A DNA stretch of 6,859 nucleotides, taken from contig JAQGKB010000054.1 of the NCBI GenBank assembly GCA_028290345.1, positions 1-6,859 of the forward strand, in the 5' to 3' direction. This document shows, in pieces, positions 1-6,029 of this stretch; positions within the stretch are counted from its first letter, which is position 1, and every line of letters starts with the position of its first letter. Below the pieces are notes generated by a model, which searched no databases, was not told where the DNA came from, and saw only the letters and a program-made list of their open reading frames with translations. The DNA is from Hyphomicrobiales bacterium. Its GTDB lineage: Bacteria; Pseudomonadota; Alphaproteobacteria; Rhizobiales; Devosiaceae. The position numbers and the translations under genes are program-made.

Positions 1-259
1 GCTTGCGCCGTCCGATCCGGTCCCCGAGCGTGCCCATGGTGATCATGAACCCAGCGAGCATGAAGCCGTAGATGTCCATGACCCATAATTGCTGCGCGCT
101 ATCGGCATGTAGCGCCTCCCCGATATGGGGCAGCGCCAGGATCATCACCGAGACGTCGATGGAGACCAGCAGGCTCGGCAGCGCCAGCACCGCCAGCCCG
201 GTCCATTCCCGCAGGCCGGCCTTTTCGCCGGCGGCGACATTGGTTTCTGAACGCGACAT
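1..259 (-). CDS. MFS drug-efflux transporter, DHA2/EmrB-QacA type (N-terminal part, cut by window edge)
   Basis: This is the first 86 codons of an inner-membrane proton-driven exporter of the major facilitator superfamily; the rest lies beyond position 1. The translation begins MSRSETNVAA. A hydrophobic segment spans about residues 21-47 and includes SIDVSVMILALP, the typical first helix of 14-helix DHA2 drug transporters. A second helix spans about residues 58-76. It is followed by GTLGDRIGRRK (76-86), the loop 2-3 'motif A' of the superfamily. The start at 259 is supported by an AGAAGGGA ribosome-binding site about 8 nt upstream. The gene begins 41 nt after the alpha/beta hydrolase stop and is probably the last visible gene of the same operon. 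Substrate cannot be read from this part. Family call is strong; the drug-efflux role is inferred from subfamily resemblance. Confidence 0.85.
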   Translation of the reverse strand, partial: MSRSETNVAAGEKAGLREWTGLAVLALPSLLVSIDVSVMILALPHIGEALHADSAQQLWVMDIYGFMLAGFMITMGTLGDRIGRRK

Positions 260-300
260 GACGATGTCCCTTCTGAATGATGGATTGCTGGCTCAGTCGA

Positions 301-1100
301 TCAGTTGCCCAAGAACTCTTCCAGAACCGGAACGATGCTCTCGGGCGTTGGGCCGTGGTCCTGCCCGGCCAAAATCTTGCGCCGCGCGTTGGGCAGTCGT
401 CCCGCGACCGCATCGGCCGCCGCAGGCATGAACGGAAAACTCGCATCGCCGGTGATAACCAGCGTCGGCGTCGAAACGTCCGCCCACTTCCCCGCTGGAA
501 TGCCCTTGCCGGTCGAGACCGGCGCCATGATCAGCGTGTCATAGGCGAGCGTGGGCGCAATTGCCTCCATGCCCGCCCAGACCGGGCTTTGGCGCATACC
601 CGCGATATGCTCGTCCGGAATGCCGATGCCGGCGCGCAGGAATGTTCCACCGCCGCGCCACGCTTCCCTTCCGCAACAAGTGCGGCAAGTTCGGCGGGGA
701 AATCGCCCTGATAGGCCGGCCCGCTCGCTTCGAACTTCAGCGGCGGCTCATAGAGCGCGAGCTTCCCGATCGACAGGCCCTTGGCAGCCGCTTCGAGCGC
801 GAGCACGGCGCCGGACGAGCTGCCATAGAGCATTGCGGTGCCGCCCACCGCCGCGATCAGTGCCTCGATATCCTCGATTTCGCGATCGATTGCATAGGCC
901 GCGGTATCGCCGCTCTCGCCGCGACCGCGCCGGTCATAGTTGATGACCGTGAACCGGGCCGACAGGCGCTCGGCGATCTCGTCGGTGCGGCGATCGAAGC
1001 GACGATATTGCATCGCGCCGCCGACGAGGATCACCGCCAGGCCTTCGCCCTGTCGATCGTAGCCGATGGTCGTCCCGTCGCGTGAAATAGCAATGGCCAT
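301..1100 (-). pseudogene. alpha/beta fold hydrolase, broken by a one-base frameshift
   Basis: This is a small cytoplasmic alpha/beta hydrolase of unknown substrate. Starting at 1100 it reads MAIAISRDGTTIGYDRQG. It has the strand-turn YDRRGRGES (residues 55-63), the nucleophile elbow GSSSG (93-97, Ser95), the acid in VITGDAS (Asp219) and the catalytic His in GQDHG (His249). The frame breaks at about 643-644, after residue 152. Upstream the reading ends in AAVE; downstream, one frame over, it resumes FLRAGIGIPDEHIAGMRQS and runs to TGA at 301. The total of 800 nt is one short of 267 codons. Losing one T from a CATTTC run (giving His-Phe) would explain it. Numbering after the break assumes that repair. 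As written, translation runs out of frame to about 531 and loses the Asp and His. The restored 266 residues are normal for the family. It lies 64 nt after the SRPBCC gene and 41 nt before the MFS gene. Confidence 0.85.
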
Positions 1101-1105
1101 GATAA

Positions 1106-1111
1106 CCTCCT
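1106..1111 (-). promoter_or_regulatory. ribosome-binding site fixing the hydrolase start
   Basis: On the minus strand there is a perfect AGGAGG, 5 nt before the ATG at 1100. This makes the internal methionine (MAIAIS) the real start, rather than the in-frame ATG six codons upstream at 1118, which overlaps this site. Confidence 0.8.
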
Positions 1112-1130
1112 CTCCCAATGCGTCCTTGTG

Positions 1131-1157
1131 GGCGGCCGCGGTGAAGTCGCGGCCGCC
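1131..1157 (-). repeat. perfect 10-bp inverted repeat (hairpin) between SRPBCC and hydrolase genes
   Basis: GGCGGCCGCG at 1131-1140 is matched by its exact reverse complement CGCGGCCGCC at 1148-1157, with a 7-nt loop. The stem is all G and C apart from no A-T pairs, so it would be very stable in RNA. It lies just past the SRPBCC stop and about 20 nt before the hydrolase ribosome-binding site. There is no U tract on either side, so a classical intrinsic terminator is unlikely. It could be an mRNA-stability or processing element that sets the relative levels of the two genes; that role is inferred. Confidence 0.6.
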
Positions 1158-1164
1158 AAGGTCT

Positions 1165-1635
1165 TCAGCCCTGTGCCACCTGCCGCTTCAACTCCTCGCC
1201 GAGTTGGTCCATCAGCCAGACCGTGCCTTCTTCTCGCTGCTTGACGTTGTCGAGGCCATCGAGATAGGCGCCCATTTCGGTCACCACCATGTGGGTGCCA
1301 CTGCCCTCTGGTTTCAGCTCGATCGTTGCTACCGACACCGAAATCCGCTCGTCGTTGAGCGCCATCTCATAGGTGTAGATGATGCGGTTATCAGGCACGA
1401 TGTCCTGGTAGCGGACATCGAGCGAGTAGCTCTTCCCATCGGGCCCGGTACCGCTGTTGAATTCCCGGCCGCCGACCTTGAATTCGAAGATCTTCGGCGC
1501 GTTGTCCCCACCCGGCGCGCCGAACCAGCGGGCTTTGATCTTGGGATCGGCCCAGGCCGCAAAGACGCGAGCGGGCGTGGCGGGGTAGCTGCGTTCGACG
1601 ACGAAAGTGCCGTGTGCAATGGAACGTTCAGTCAT
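1165..1635 (-). CDS. SRPBCC / AHSA1-like domain protein
   Basis: A complete 156-residue protein of the START/Bet v1-like (SRPBCC) fold, in the subgroup annotated as activator of Hsp90 ATPase homologue 1-like. Members have a deep hydrophobic pocket and are often encoded beside ArsR regulators. The N-terminal signature FVVERSYPATPARVFAAWAD (11-30) followed by KARWFGAP (34-41) is typical. So are the C-terminal VVTEMGAYLDGLDN (117-130) and the final amphipathic helix with WLMDQLGEELKRQV (140-152). An AAGGGA ribosome-binding site precedes the ATG. The start codon overlaps the stop of the small upstream ORF (ATGA), which suggests translational coupling. It is the only fully intact gene in this accessory operon. 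The ligand and precise role are unknown; binding or detoxifying a small hydrophobic compound is only an inference from the fold. Confidence 0.88.
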   Translation of the reverse strand: MTERSIAHGTFVVERSYPATPARVFAAWADPKIKARWFGAPGGDNAPKIFEFKVGGREFNSGTGPDGKSYSLDVRYQDIVPDNRIIYTYEMALNDERISVSVATIELKPEGSGTHMVVTEMGAYLDGLDNVKQREEGTVWLMDQLGEELKRQVAQG

Positions 1636-1751
1636 TTTGATTTTCCCTTTTTGGATGTTGTGGTCGGGTTGAGAATTTGGCCGAGCCGGTCGAGCCGGCG
1701 CTCCCAGGCAGCGACTTGCGCCGCGATCAGCACGGCGATGAGCCTAGGCAT
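1632..1751 (-). CDS. 39-codon ORF, possible remnant of an ArsR-type regulator
   Basis: Starting at ATG 1751, a short frame reads MPRLIAVLIAAQ, then VAAWERRLDRLGQIL (13-27), and ends in a basic tail (KKGKSK). Its start overlaps the end of the upstream reductase gene by 8 nt (ATGCCTAG) and its stop overlaps the SRPBCC start (ATGA), so it fits the operon tightly. The W..RLDRL..IL helix resembles the C-terminal helix of the ArsR-family regulators that usually precede SRPBCC genes. No DNA-binding domain is present. It may be the stump left by an internal deletion of such a regulator, a leader peptide coupling translation into the SRPBCC gene, or chance. No predicted gene of this size was recognised. 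Confidence 0.35.
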   Translation of the reverse strand: MPRLIAVLIAAQVAAWERRLDRLGQILNPTTTSKKGKSK

Positions 1752-2312
1752 TGGCCGGCTCCGCGCCGTAGCGCAGCATGACGACACCGGATTTGAACGT
1801 CCGCGTCTCGGTCAGCCGCAGGCTTGAACTTGCTTCAGTCGGTCCGAACATCGGCTTGCCGCCGCCGAGCAGCACCGGCTGCACATAGACCATGTACTGT
1901 CGATGAGGCCGAGCCGCATGGCTTCGGCGGCAAGGCTCGGGCCGCCGATGGTAATGTCGCCACCCGGTTGCGCCTTGAGCCGGGCGATCTCACCGGCAAC
2001 GCCGTCGCGCATCAGCCGGGCGCTATCTCCGACGCTATCCAGCGTCCGTGAGAACACGATCTTGGGTTTGCTGCGCCAGATCTGCGAAAATTCGACTTCA
2101 AAATCCTGGCGGCCGATCTGGCTTTCCGGCGTTCCCCAATAGAGCATCGCCTCGTAGAGCCGGCGTCCGTAGATGAACACCTCCGCCTTGCGCGCCTCCT
2201 CGTTGGCGTGCCGGTGCAACTCCTCGTCGATCAGCACCCAGTCGAGATCGCCGTTGCGGCTTTCGATGAACCCGTCGAGCGAGACCATCATCGCGAAGGT
2301 CAGCCGTGCCAT
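1744..2312 (-). pseudogene. dihydrofolate reductase family (RibD C-terminal-like) protein, broken by a one-base frameshift
   Basis: This is a NADPH-dependent reductase of the DHFR/RibD-C superfamily, the small YwjB/YyaP-like type whose substrate is generally unknown. It starts MARLTFAMMVSLDGFIESRN (1-20). It then has the VFIYGRRLYEAM helix (45-56) and the cofactor-side motif DITIGGPSLAAEAMRLGLID (119-138). At 1897-1898 one base is missing. The next frame continues YMVYVQPVLLGGGKPMF (140-156) and ends VVMLRYGAEPANA, then TAG. The total of 569 nt is one short of 190 codons; the conserved Asp-Glu-Tyr here would be restored by a single G. As written, the product reads about 28 foreign residues and stops near 1812, losing the conserved GGGKP region. 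It is the first gene after the promoter at 2354-2382 and overlaps the small downstream ORF. The restored length of 189 is normal. Confidence 0.85.
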
Positions 2313-2317
2313 CGTCA

Positions 2318-2324
2318 CTCCTCC
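2318..2324 (-). promoter_or_regulatory. ribosome-binding site fixing the reductase start
   Basis: GGAGGAG on the minus strand, with its GGAGG core 7 nt before the ATG at 2312, selects MARLTF as the start. The longer in-frame start at 2348 falls inside the predicted promoter/operator and would not be transcribed from it. Confidence 0.75.
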
Positions 2325-2340
2325 AGCGGCGCCCTGTTGG

Positions 2341-2360
2341 TTAAGCATGCACTTAAGTAT
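2341..2360. promoter_or_regulatory. operator-like TTAAG repeat
   Basis: TTAAGCAT (2341-2348) and TTAAGTAT (2353-2360) form a direct repeat with 12-bp phasing. The stretch also contains the perfect palindrome ACTTAAGT (2351-2358) and an inverted TTAAG/CTTAA pair. It covers the -10 and start-site region of the minus-strand promoter, where a repressor would block transcription. AT-rich TTAAG-type sites are common for winged-helix (ArsR or MarR) regulators, but no intact regulator gene is in the window. Assignment to a regulator is inferred. Confidence 0.45.
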
Positions 2361-2382
2361 CTTGGCATGCGGAGGTTGTCAA
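2354..2382 (-). promoter_or_regulatory. sigma70-type promoter of the accessory operon
   Basis: On the minus strand a perfect TTGACA (2377-2382) is followed, after 17 nt, by TACTTA (2354-2359). An alternative -10, GATACT (2356-2361), gives a 15-nt spacer. The -35 is excellent and the -10 weak, as is usual for a regulated promoter. Transcription would start near 2347, about 35 nt before the reductase ATG at 2312. Confidence 0.6.
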
Positions 2383-2383
2383 C

Positions 2384-2520
2384 GGGGCGCTGGTTGAGGA
2401 AAGACTGGACTTACCCGGATAATCCGGGGAGTGACGGTTTCAATTGAAAGCTGGCGATTTTCGCAGGGCTACAAAATAGAACCGTCATCGCCGGTTTATC
2501 CGGGCAATCCAGCCTTTGCC
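2384..2520. repeat. 137-bp repeat, copy 1: inverted pair of REP-like hairpins
   Basis: This is a direct repeat of 2629-2765, roughly 90% identical by eye with a few single-base indels. Inside it, two palindromic units face each other. One at 2405-2437 begins CTGGAC, has a CCCGGAT/ATCCGGG stem and ends TGACGG. The reverse-oriented one at 2482-2512 begins CCGTCA and ends CCAG. About 40 nt of A/T-richer sequence containing CAATTGAAAG lies between them. This copy looks more decayed than copy 2: its outer stem pairs are broken and one C is missing from the right unit. It sits just upstream of the accessory-operon promoter, in non-coding DNA. Confidence 0.85.
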
Positions 2521-2532
2521 GCCCCCACCGCT

Positions 2533-2622
2533 CGTCACCCTCGCGCTTGACGCGAGGGCCCAGACTTCGTGCGGTCGTGCTTGCCACCAGTCTGGGTTCT
2601 CGCGTCAAGCGCGAGAATGACG
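2533..2622. repeat. 34-bp inverted repeat: second family of REP-like hairpins, opposite arrangement
   Basis: The arms at 2533-2566 and 2589-2622 are inverted copies with four differences, separated by 22 nt. Each arm is itself a hairpin with a perfect 8-bp stem and 5-nt loop: 2538-2545 with 2551-2558, and 2597-2604 with 2610-2617. Read outward, each unit runs TCTGG, stem-loop, TGACG, so the CTGG ends face inward, the reverse of the flanking elements. The four differences form two compensated pairs: CC/GG in one hairpin is TT/AA in the other. No coding function is visible. Confidence 0.85.
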
Positions 2623-2628
2623 ACCGAG

Positions 2629-2765
2629 GGGGCGTTGGTTGAGAAGAAGGCTGGACTACCCGGATAAACCGGGTAGTGACGGATTCAATTGAAAGATGGC
2701 GATCTTCGCAGGGCTACAAAACAGAACCGTCATTGCCCGGTTTATCCGGGCACTCCAGCCTTGCC
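2629..2765. repeat. 137-bp repeat, copy 2: inverted pair of REP-like hairpins
   Basis: This is the better preserved copy of the element at 2384-2520. The left unit (2651-2682) has stem TACCCGG/CCGGGTA (2657-2663 with 2669-2675), loop ATAAA and tail TGACGG. The right unit (2727-2758, reversed) has stem TGCCCGG/CCGGGCA (2734-2740 with 2746-2752) and loop TTTAT. The two stems differ by one compensated base pair (A-T against G-C). The 35-nt arms could also pair with each other into one long hairpin. It ends 20 nt after the rarA end, so it may also act in transcript termination or 3' end protection for rarA. Confidence 0.85.
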
Positions 2766-2784
2766 TTCACCCAGCCCCAGCCCC

Positions 2785-4095
2785 CTACTTCTCCTCCGCC
2801 CGCTCGACCCTCAGGTTATCCCAATAGTCCACCCGCTTCTTGATCTCGCGTTCAAAACCGCGCTCGTTGGGCTGGTAGAAATCCGGGCGGTTTTCGCCGC
2901 TGAGGCTCTCGGGGATAAACTCCTGGCCGGAGAAGGCGTCGCGGGTATCATGGTCTTACTGATAGCCGGCGTGATAGCCGAGGTCCTTCATCAGCTTGGT
3001 TGGCGCGTTGAGGATGTGCATCGGCGGCGGCAGCGAGCCGGTTTGTTCCGCCAGTTGCAGCGCTGAATTGAACCCCATATAGGTCGCGTTCGACTTCGGC
3101 GCGGTCGCTACATAGGTGATCGCCTGCCCCATGAACAGCCGCCCCTCCGGCCAGCCCACCCGCTCGAAGGCGTTCCACGCCGCAATCACTTGCGGCATCG
3201 CCTGCGGATCGGCCATGCCGACATCCTCAGAGGCCGCGCAGGCCAGCCGCCGGAAGATCGTGCCGGGATCCTCACCGCCCACCATCATCCGCGCCGCCCA
3301 ATACAGCGCCGCCTGCACATCGCTGCCGCGCAGGCTCTTGTGGAAGCAACTCAGCAGGTTGTAGTGCGCCTCCTGCCCCTTATCGTAGATAGGGGCGCGC
3401 TTCTGTACCGCCTGGATCAGCCCCGGCACGTCCAACGGTTCGCCGGTATGAAGCTCGAACAGGTCTTCACAGAGTCCGATCAGATAGCGCCCGTCGCCAT
3501 CCGCCATGTCGATCAGCGCCGCGCGCGCTTCATCGGTCAGCGGCAACCGCTGGCCGGCATGCGTCTCGGCCCGATCCATCAGCAATTTCAGCGAATCCGG
3601 CCCGAAGCGCTTCAGCGTATAGACCTTGGCCCGCGACAGCAGCGCTGCCACCAGGCTGAAACTCGGGTTTTCCGTCGTCGCCCCAATCAGGATGACCGTG
3701 CCATCCTCGACATGCGGCAGCAGCCCGTCCTGGGTCGTGCGGTTGAAACGGTGCAACTCATCGACGAACATCGCCGTCTGCCGGCCACCCGCGGCCCGCA
3801 ATTGCTTGGCCGATTCGATTACCTTGCGCAGGTCGGCAATGCCCGACAGCACCGCCGAGAGCTGCACGAATTCAAGCCCGGCTTCCCGCGCGATCAGCCG
3901 GGCGATGGTGGTCTTGCCCACGCCCGGCGGACCCCAGAGGATGAAGGACGATAACCGCTTGCTCGCCAGCATGCGGCCGAGCGGACCATCCGGCCCCAGC
4001 AGGTGATCCTGCCCGACCACGTCCGCAAGCTTTTGCGGGCGCAATTCCTCGGCCAGCGGCCTTGGCGCCACGGCTTCGAACAGGCTGTCGGTCAT
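2785..4095 (-). pseudogene. rarA: RarA/MgsA, replication-associated recombination AAA+ ATPase, interrupted by one in-frame TAA
   Basis: RarA is a cytoplasmic clamp-loader-like ATPase that acts at stalled replication forks with SSB and the recombination machinery. From ATG 4095 it reads MTDSLFEAVAPRPLAEELRP. It shows Walker A GPPGVGKT (55-62), Walker B FVDELH (110-115), sensor 1 GATTENPS (138-145), the Arg finger in LLSRAK (Arg155), and the family signatures FHKSLRGSD (251-259) and APKSNATYMGFN (332-343). At codon 380 the conserved Tyr of the 'GYxYxHD' block is TAA (2956-2958). The same frame then continues for 56 family-like residues (DHDTRDAFSGQ, then FYQPNERGFEREIKKR) to TAG at 2785. The restored 436 residues match the family. 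The truncated 379-residue product keeps the ATPase core but loses the conserved C-terminus. A start at 4128 is possible but lacks a better ribosome-binding site and gives an atypical extension. The gene lies downstream of degP, a common neighbour in Hyphomicrobiales. Confidence 0.9.
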
Positions 4096-4149
4096 GTTGT
4101 CTCTGGCGGCCACCCGGTCGGCTCCCATCTCGGAAAATCAGAAAGCACG

Positions 4150-4181
4150 ATAGGCCTTTGGCGGGGTCGCCAGAAGCCTAT
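4150..4181 (-). terminator. terminator-like hairpin between the degP-like gene and rarA
   Basis: ATAGGC (4150-4155) pairs with GCCTAT (4176-4181) and TGGCG (4159-4163) with CGCCA (4168-4172). The TT between them adds an A-T pair and a G-U pair. The result is a stem of about 14 bp with one mismatch and a 4-nt loop. On the minus strand it is followed by a loose T-rich tail (TCGTGCTTTCTGATTTTCC). It lies 39 nt after the degP-like stop, which suits a partial intrinsic terminator. A second, smaller hairpin (GGCGTG/CACGCC, 4194-4213) sits between it and that stop. The tail is not a clean T tract, so readthrough into rarA is likely. Confidence 0.45.
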
Positions 4182-4219
4182 GCGCGCAATATCGGCGTGT
4201 TTTCCGGCACGCCACCCGA

Positions 4220-5737
4220 TCAGCCGCCGATGAATGAGCGAATGACCTGGCCGTCTCGCTGGATGACGACCTGCCACCCGTTTGCGCCTTGCGAGGCGAT
4301 CCGCTTGAACGTGCCCACATCAGCTATATTGGCACCGTTGAGGTTCAGCACAATATCGCCGGGCTTCAGGCCAATCTGTTCGGCCGGTGAGCCGGTCGCG
4401 ACGTCGGTGACCACCACGCCCTTGGCGTTGAAGGGCAGGCCGAGGTCCTGCGCCACGGCCGGGTTCAGCGCAGTCGCCGTCGTTCCGGAAAAGCTGGTGT
4501 TGCCGGTAATTTGCGCCGTCTGGCCGGCGCCAGACTGGGGCGCTGCCTCGAGCGGCAGTTGCGTCGTCGTCTGCTGGCCGCTGCGAACGTAGGTCAGCTC
4601 CGCGGTCCCGCCGATCGGCTTGGTGGCGATCCGGTAGTTGAGCGCCTGCGGTTCATCGATGCTCGTGCCGTCGATCGAGACGATCACATCCCCCGACTGC
4701 AGCCCCGCCTTCTGCGCGGGACCACCCGGAGCGACTTCGGTGATCAATGCGCCATGCGGCGGAGTGATGTTCAGGCTATTGGCGATATCGCTGCTGACGG
4801 TTTGCAGCCGCGCGCCCAGCCATGGCAGCACCAACTTGCCGCCATTGACCCCGGCATTCGCTACTGTGCGTGCCATATTAGCCGGAATGGCAAAGCCTAT
4901 GCCCACCGAACCGCCGGACTTGCTGAAGATGGCGGTATTGATGCCTACGAGTTGGCCGTTAAGGTCAACCAGCGCGCCGCCGGAATTGCCCGGGTTGATC
5001 GCCGCATCGGTCTGGATAAAGGCCTCGTAATTGCTGCTCTCGATCCCAGTCCGCGCCAAGGCGGACACGATACCGCTGGTGACCGTCTGGCCGACGCCGA
5101 ACGGATTGCCGATCGCCAGCACCAGGTCGCCGACCTGCAGATTGTCGGAATTGGCAAATTTCAGCGACGGAAAAGTCTTGCCGCCGCTCGCCTTGATCCG
5201 CAGCACGGCCAAGTCCGTCTTCGAGTCGTTGAGCAGCACATCGACCGGATACTCCGTTCCGCCCTGCAGCGCGACTCTGACGTCCGTAGCTCCGTTCACG
5301 ACATGGCTGTTGGTGATGATGATGCCGCTAGGATCGATGATCACGCCCGAACCCAGCGATTGGGACTCGCGCGGCCGACTCTGCATCATCGGCGAATTCT
5401 GGCCGAAGAGCTGACCAAAGAACGGGTCGTTGGCAAAGGGGGAAGTGCTCTGCTGGGTGATGGTCGTCGCATAGACGTTGACCACCGCCGGCGCCACCTG
5501 CTTCACGACCGGCGCAAAGCTCAACAGCGTTTGAGGCCGGCCCTGCGGCACCTCGCGCGGCTGCACCGGGATCGTAGAAGCGGCGAGTTGGATGTTCGTA
5601 TTCGGCTGTACGATTTGCGCGACCGGCGGAATGGACTGCACGGCAGCGGTGAACCTCTGTCGCAACTGCGGATAAAGACCAACACCGAGCGCGATGACTA
5701 GAATGAGAAGCAGACCTGCAAGAGAACGGCGCGACAT
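4220..5737 (-). CDS. degP: Do/HtrA-family (DegP-like) periplasmic serine protease
   Basis: A complete 505-residue envelope protease/chaperone that degrades or holds misfolded exported proteins. It starts MSRRSLAGLLLILVIALGVG: a short basic end and one hydrophobic segment (about 6-22), either an uncleaved anchor or a signal sequence. A trypsin-like domain follows, with the full triad: His145 (TNSHVV), Asp175 (SKTDLAVL) and Ser252 (NPGNSGGAL). Two PDZ domains lie at about 305-395 and 410-500; the first has GDVIVSIDG (349-357) and the second GDIVLNLNG (460-468). A proline/glutamine-rich linker precedes the protease domain. ATG 5737 has GGAG 8 nt upstream and puts the hydrophobic segment at the N-terminus; the open frame extending to 5845 is dismissed. 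No lesion is seen. DegP, DegQ and MucD-type names cannot be separated from the sequence alone. It is followed by rarA after 124 nt. Confidence 0.93.
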   Translation of the reverse strand: MSRRSLAGLLLILVIALGVGLYPQLRQRFTAAVQSIPPVAQIVQPNTNIQLAASTIPVQPREVPQGRPQTLLSFAPVVKQVAPAVVNVYATTITQQSTSPFANDPFFGQLFGQNSPMMQSRPRESQSLGSGVIIDPSGIIITNSHVVNGATDVRVALQGGTEYPVDVLLNDSKTDLAVLRIKASGGKTFPSLKFANSDNLQVGDLVLAIGNPFGVGQTVTSGIVSALARTGIESSNYEAFIQTDAAINPGNSGGALVDLNGQLVGINTAIFSKSGGSVGIGFAIPANMARTVANAGVNGGKLVLPWLGARLQTVSSDIANSLNITPPHGALITEVAPGGPAQKAGLQSGDVIVSIDGTSIDEPQALNYRIATKPIGGTAELTYVRSGQQTTTQLPLEAAPQSGAGQTAQITGNTSFSGTTATALNPAVAQDLGLPFNAKGVVVTDVATGSPAEQIGLKPGDIVLNLNGANIADVGTFKRIASQGANGWQVVIQRDGQVIRSFIGG

Positions 5738-5760
5738 GCCGGATACTCCAAACACTGTTG

Positions 5761-5770
5761 TTGGCGCCAA
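5761..5770. promoter_or_regulatory. 10-bp perfect palindrome upstream of the degP-like gene
   Basis: TTGGCGCCAA reads the same on both strands and lies 23 nt before the degP-like start, in the leader. A second palindrome, CCCCGCGGGG, lies at 5792-5801. Either could bind a dimeric regulator, but such short GC-rich palindromes also occur by chance. No convincing -35/-10 pair and no heat-shock or extracytoplasmic-sigma motif was found for the minus strand in 5738-5963. Confidence 0.2.
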
Positions 5771-5963
5771 ATGGCACCGCATTGAACTCAGCCCCGCGGG
5801 GAAAAGGTAGGAAAGCTCTCTTCCACATAAAAGAAGCCGCGACAAAATACAGCGGCTGCACTGGATCCAGCCCCGTCCCGCCTCGGTTTCTGGACGTGAG
5901 CATCACGATTCTGTCGCCATTAAGGTGTTGCAAAACTGCTTTTAAACTGAACGCAATAATGAT

Positions 5964-5992
5964 TTGCGACGCGCGCCATTGCCCCCTATATG
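5964..5992 (+). promoter_or_regulatory. sigma70-type promoter of the PLP decarboxylase gene
   Basis: TTGCGA (5964-5969) and TATATG (5987-5992) are separated by exactly 17 nt, each matching four of six consensus bases. The predicted start is near 5999, giving a leader of about 30 nt before the ATG at 6030. No operator or riboswitch-like fold is obvious in this short leader. Confidence 0.5.
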
Positions 5993-6029
5993 CAGCGCTC
6001 GTTTTTCCCTCAGCCAGAGGCCAGGTTCC

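Noticed and set aside
1066..1827. Plus-strand open frame of 253 codons opposite the SRPBCC gene
   Set aside because: It is antisense to a well-supported gene with its own ribosome-binding site, has no recognisable motif, and runs through the operon in the wrong direction.
2384..2765. Repeats considered as a CRISPR array
   Set aside because: The units are palindromes in alternating orientation with no regular unique spacers and no cas genes; they fit REP-like elements.
4096..4128. Upstream start of rarA at 4128 (11 extra codons)
   Set aside because: The extension is unlike family N-termini, while MTDSLFEA at 4095 matches the usual beginning of RarA proteins; the ribosome-binding evidence is weak for both.
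4511..5701. Plus-strand open frame of 396 codons opposite the degP-like gene
   Set aside because: The translation is Arg/Asp/His-rich with no domain pattern, and the opposite strand carries a complete protease with catalytic triad and PDZ domains.
5738..5845. 36-codon N-terminal extension of the degP-like protease
   Set aside because: It would bury the signal/anchor segment inside the protein; the ATG at 5737 has a good ribosome-binding site and gives a normal exported N-terminus.
5861..5870. Perfect palindrome CTGGATCCAG in the divergent intergenic region
   Set aside because: It is a single 10-bp palindrome far from either predicted start, with no repeat partner and no promoter overlap; chance is an adequate explanation.
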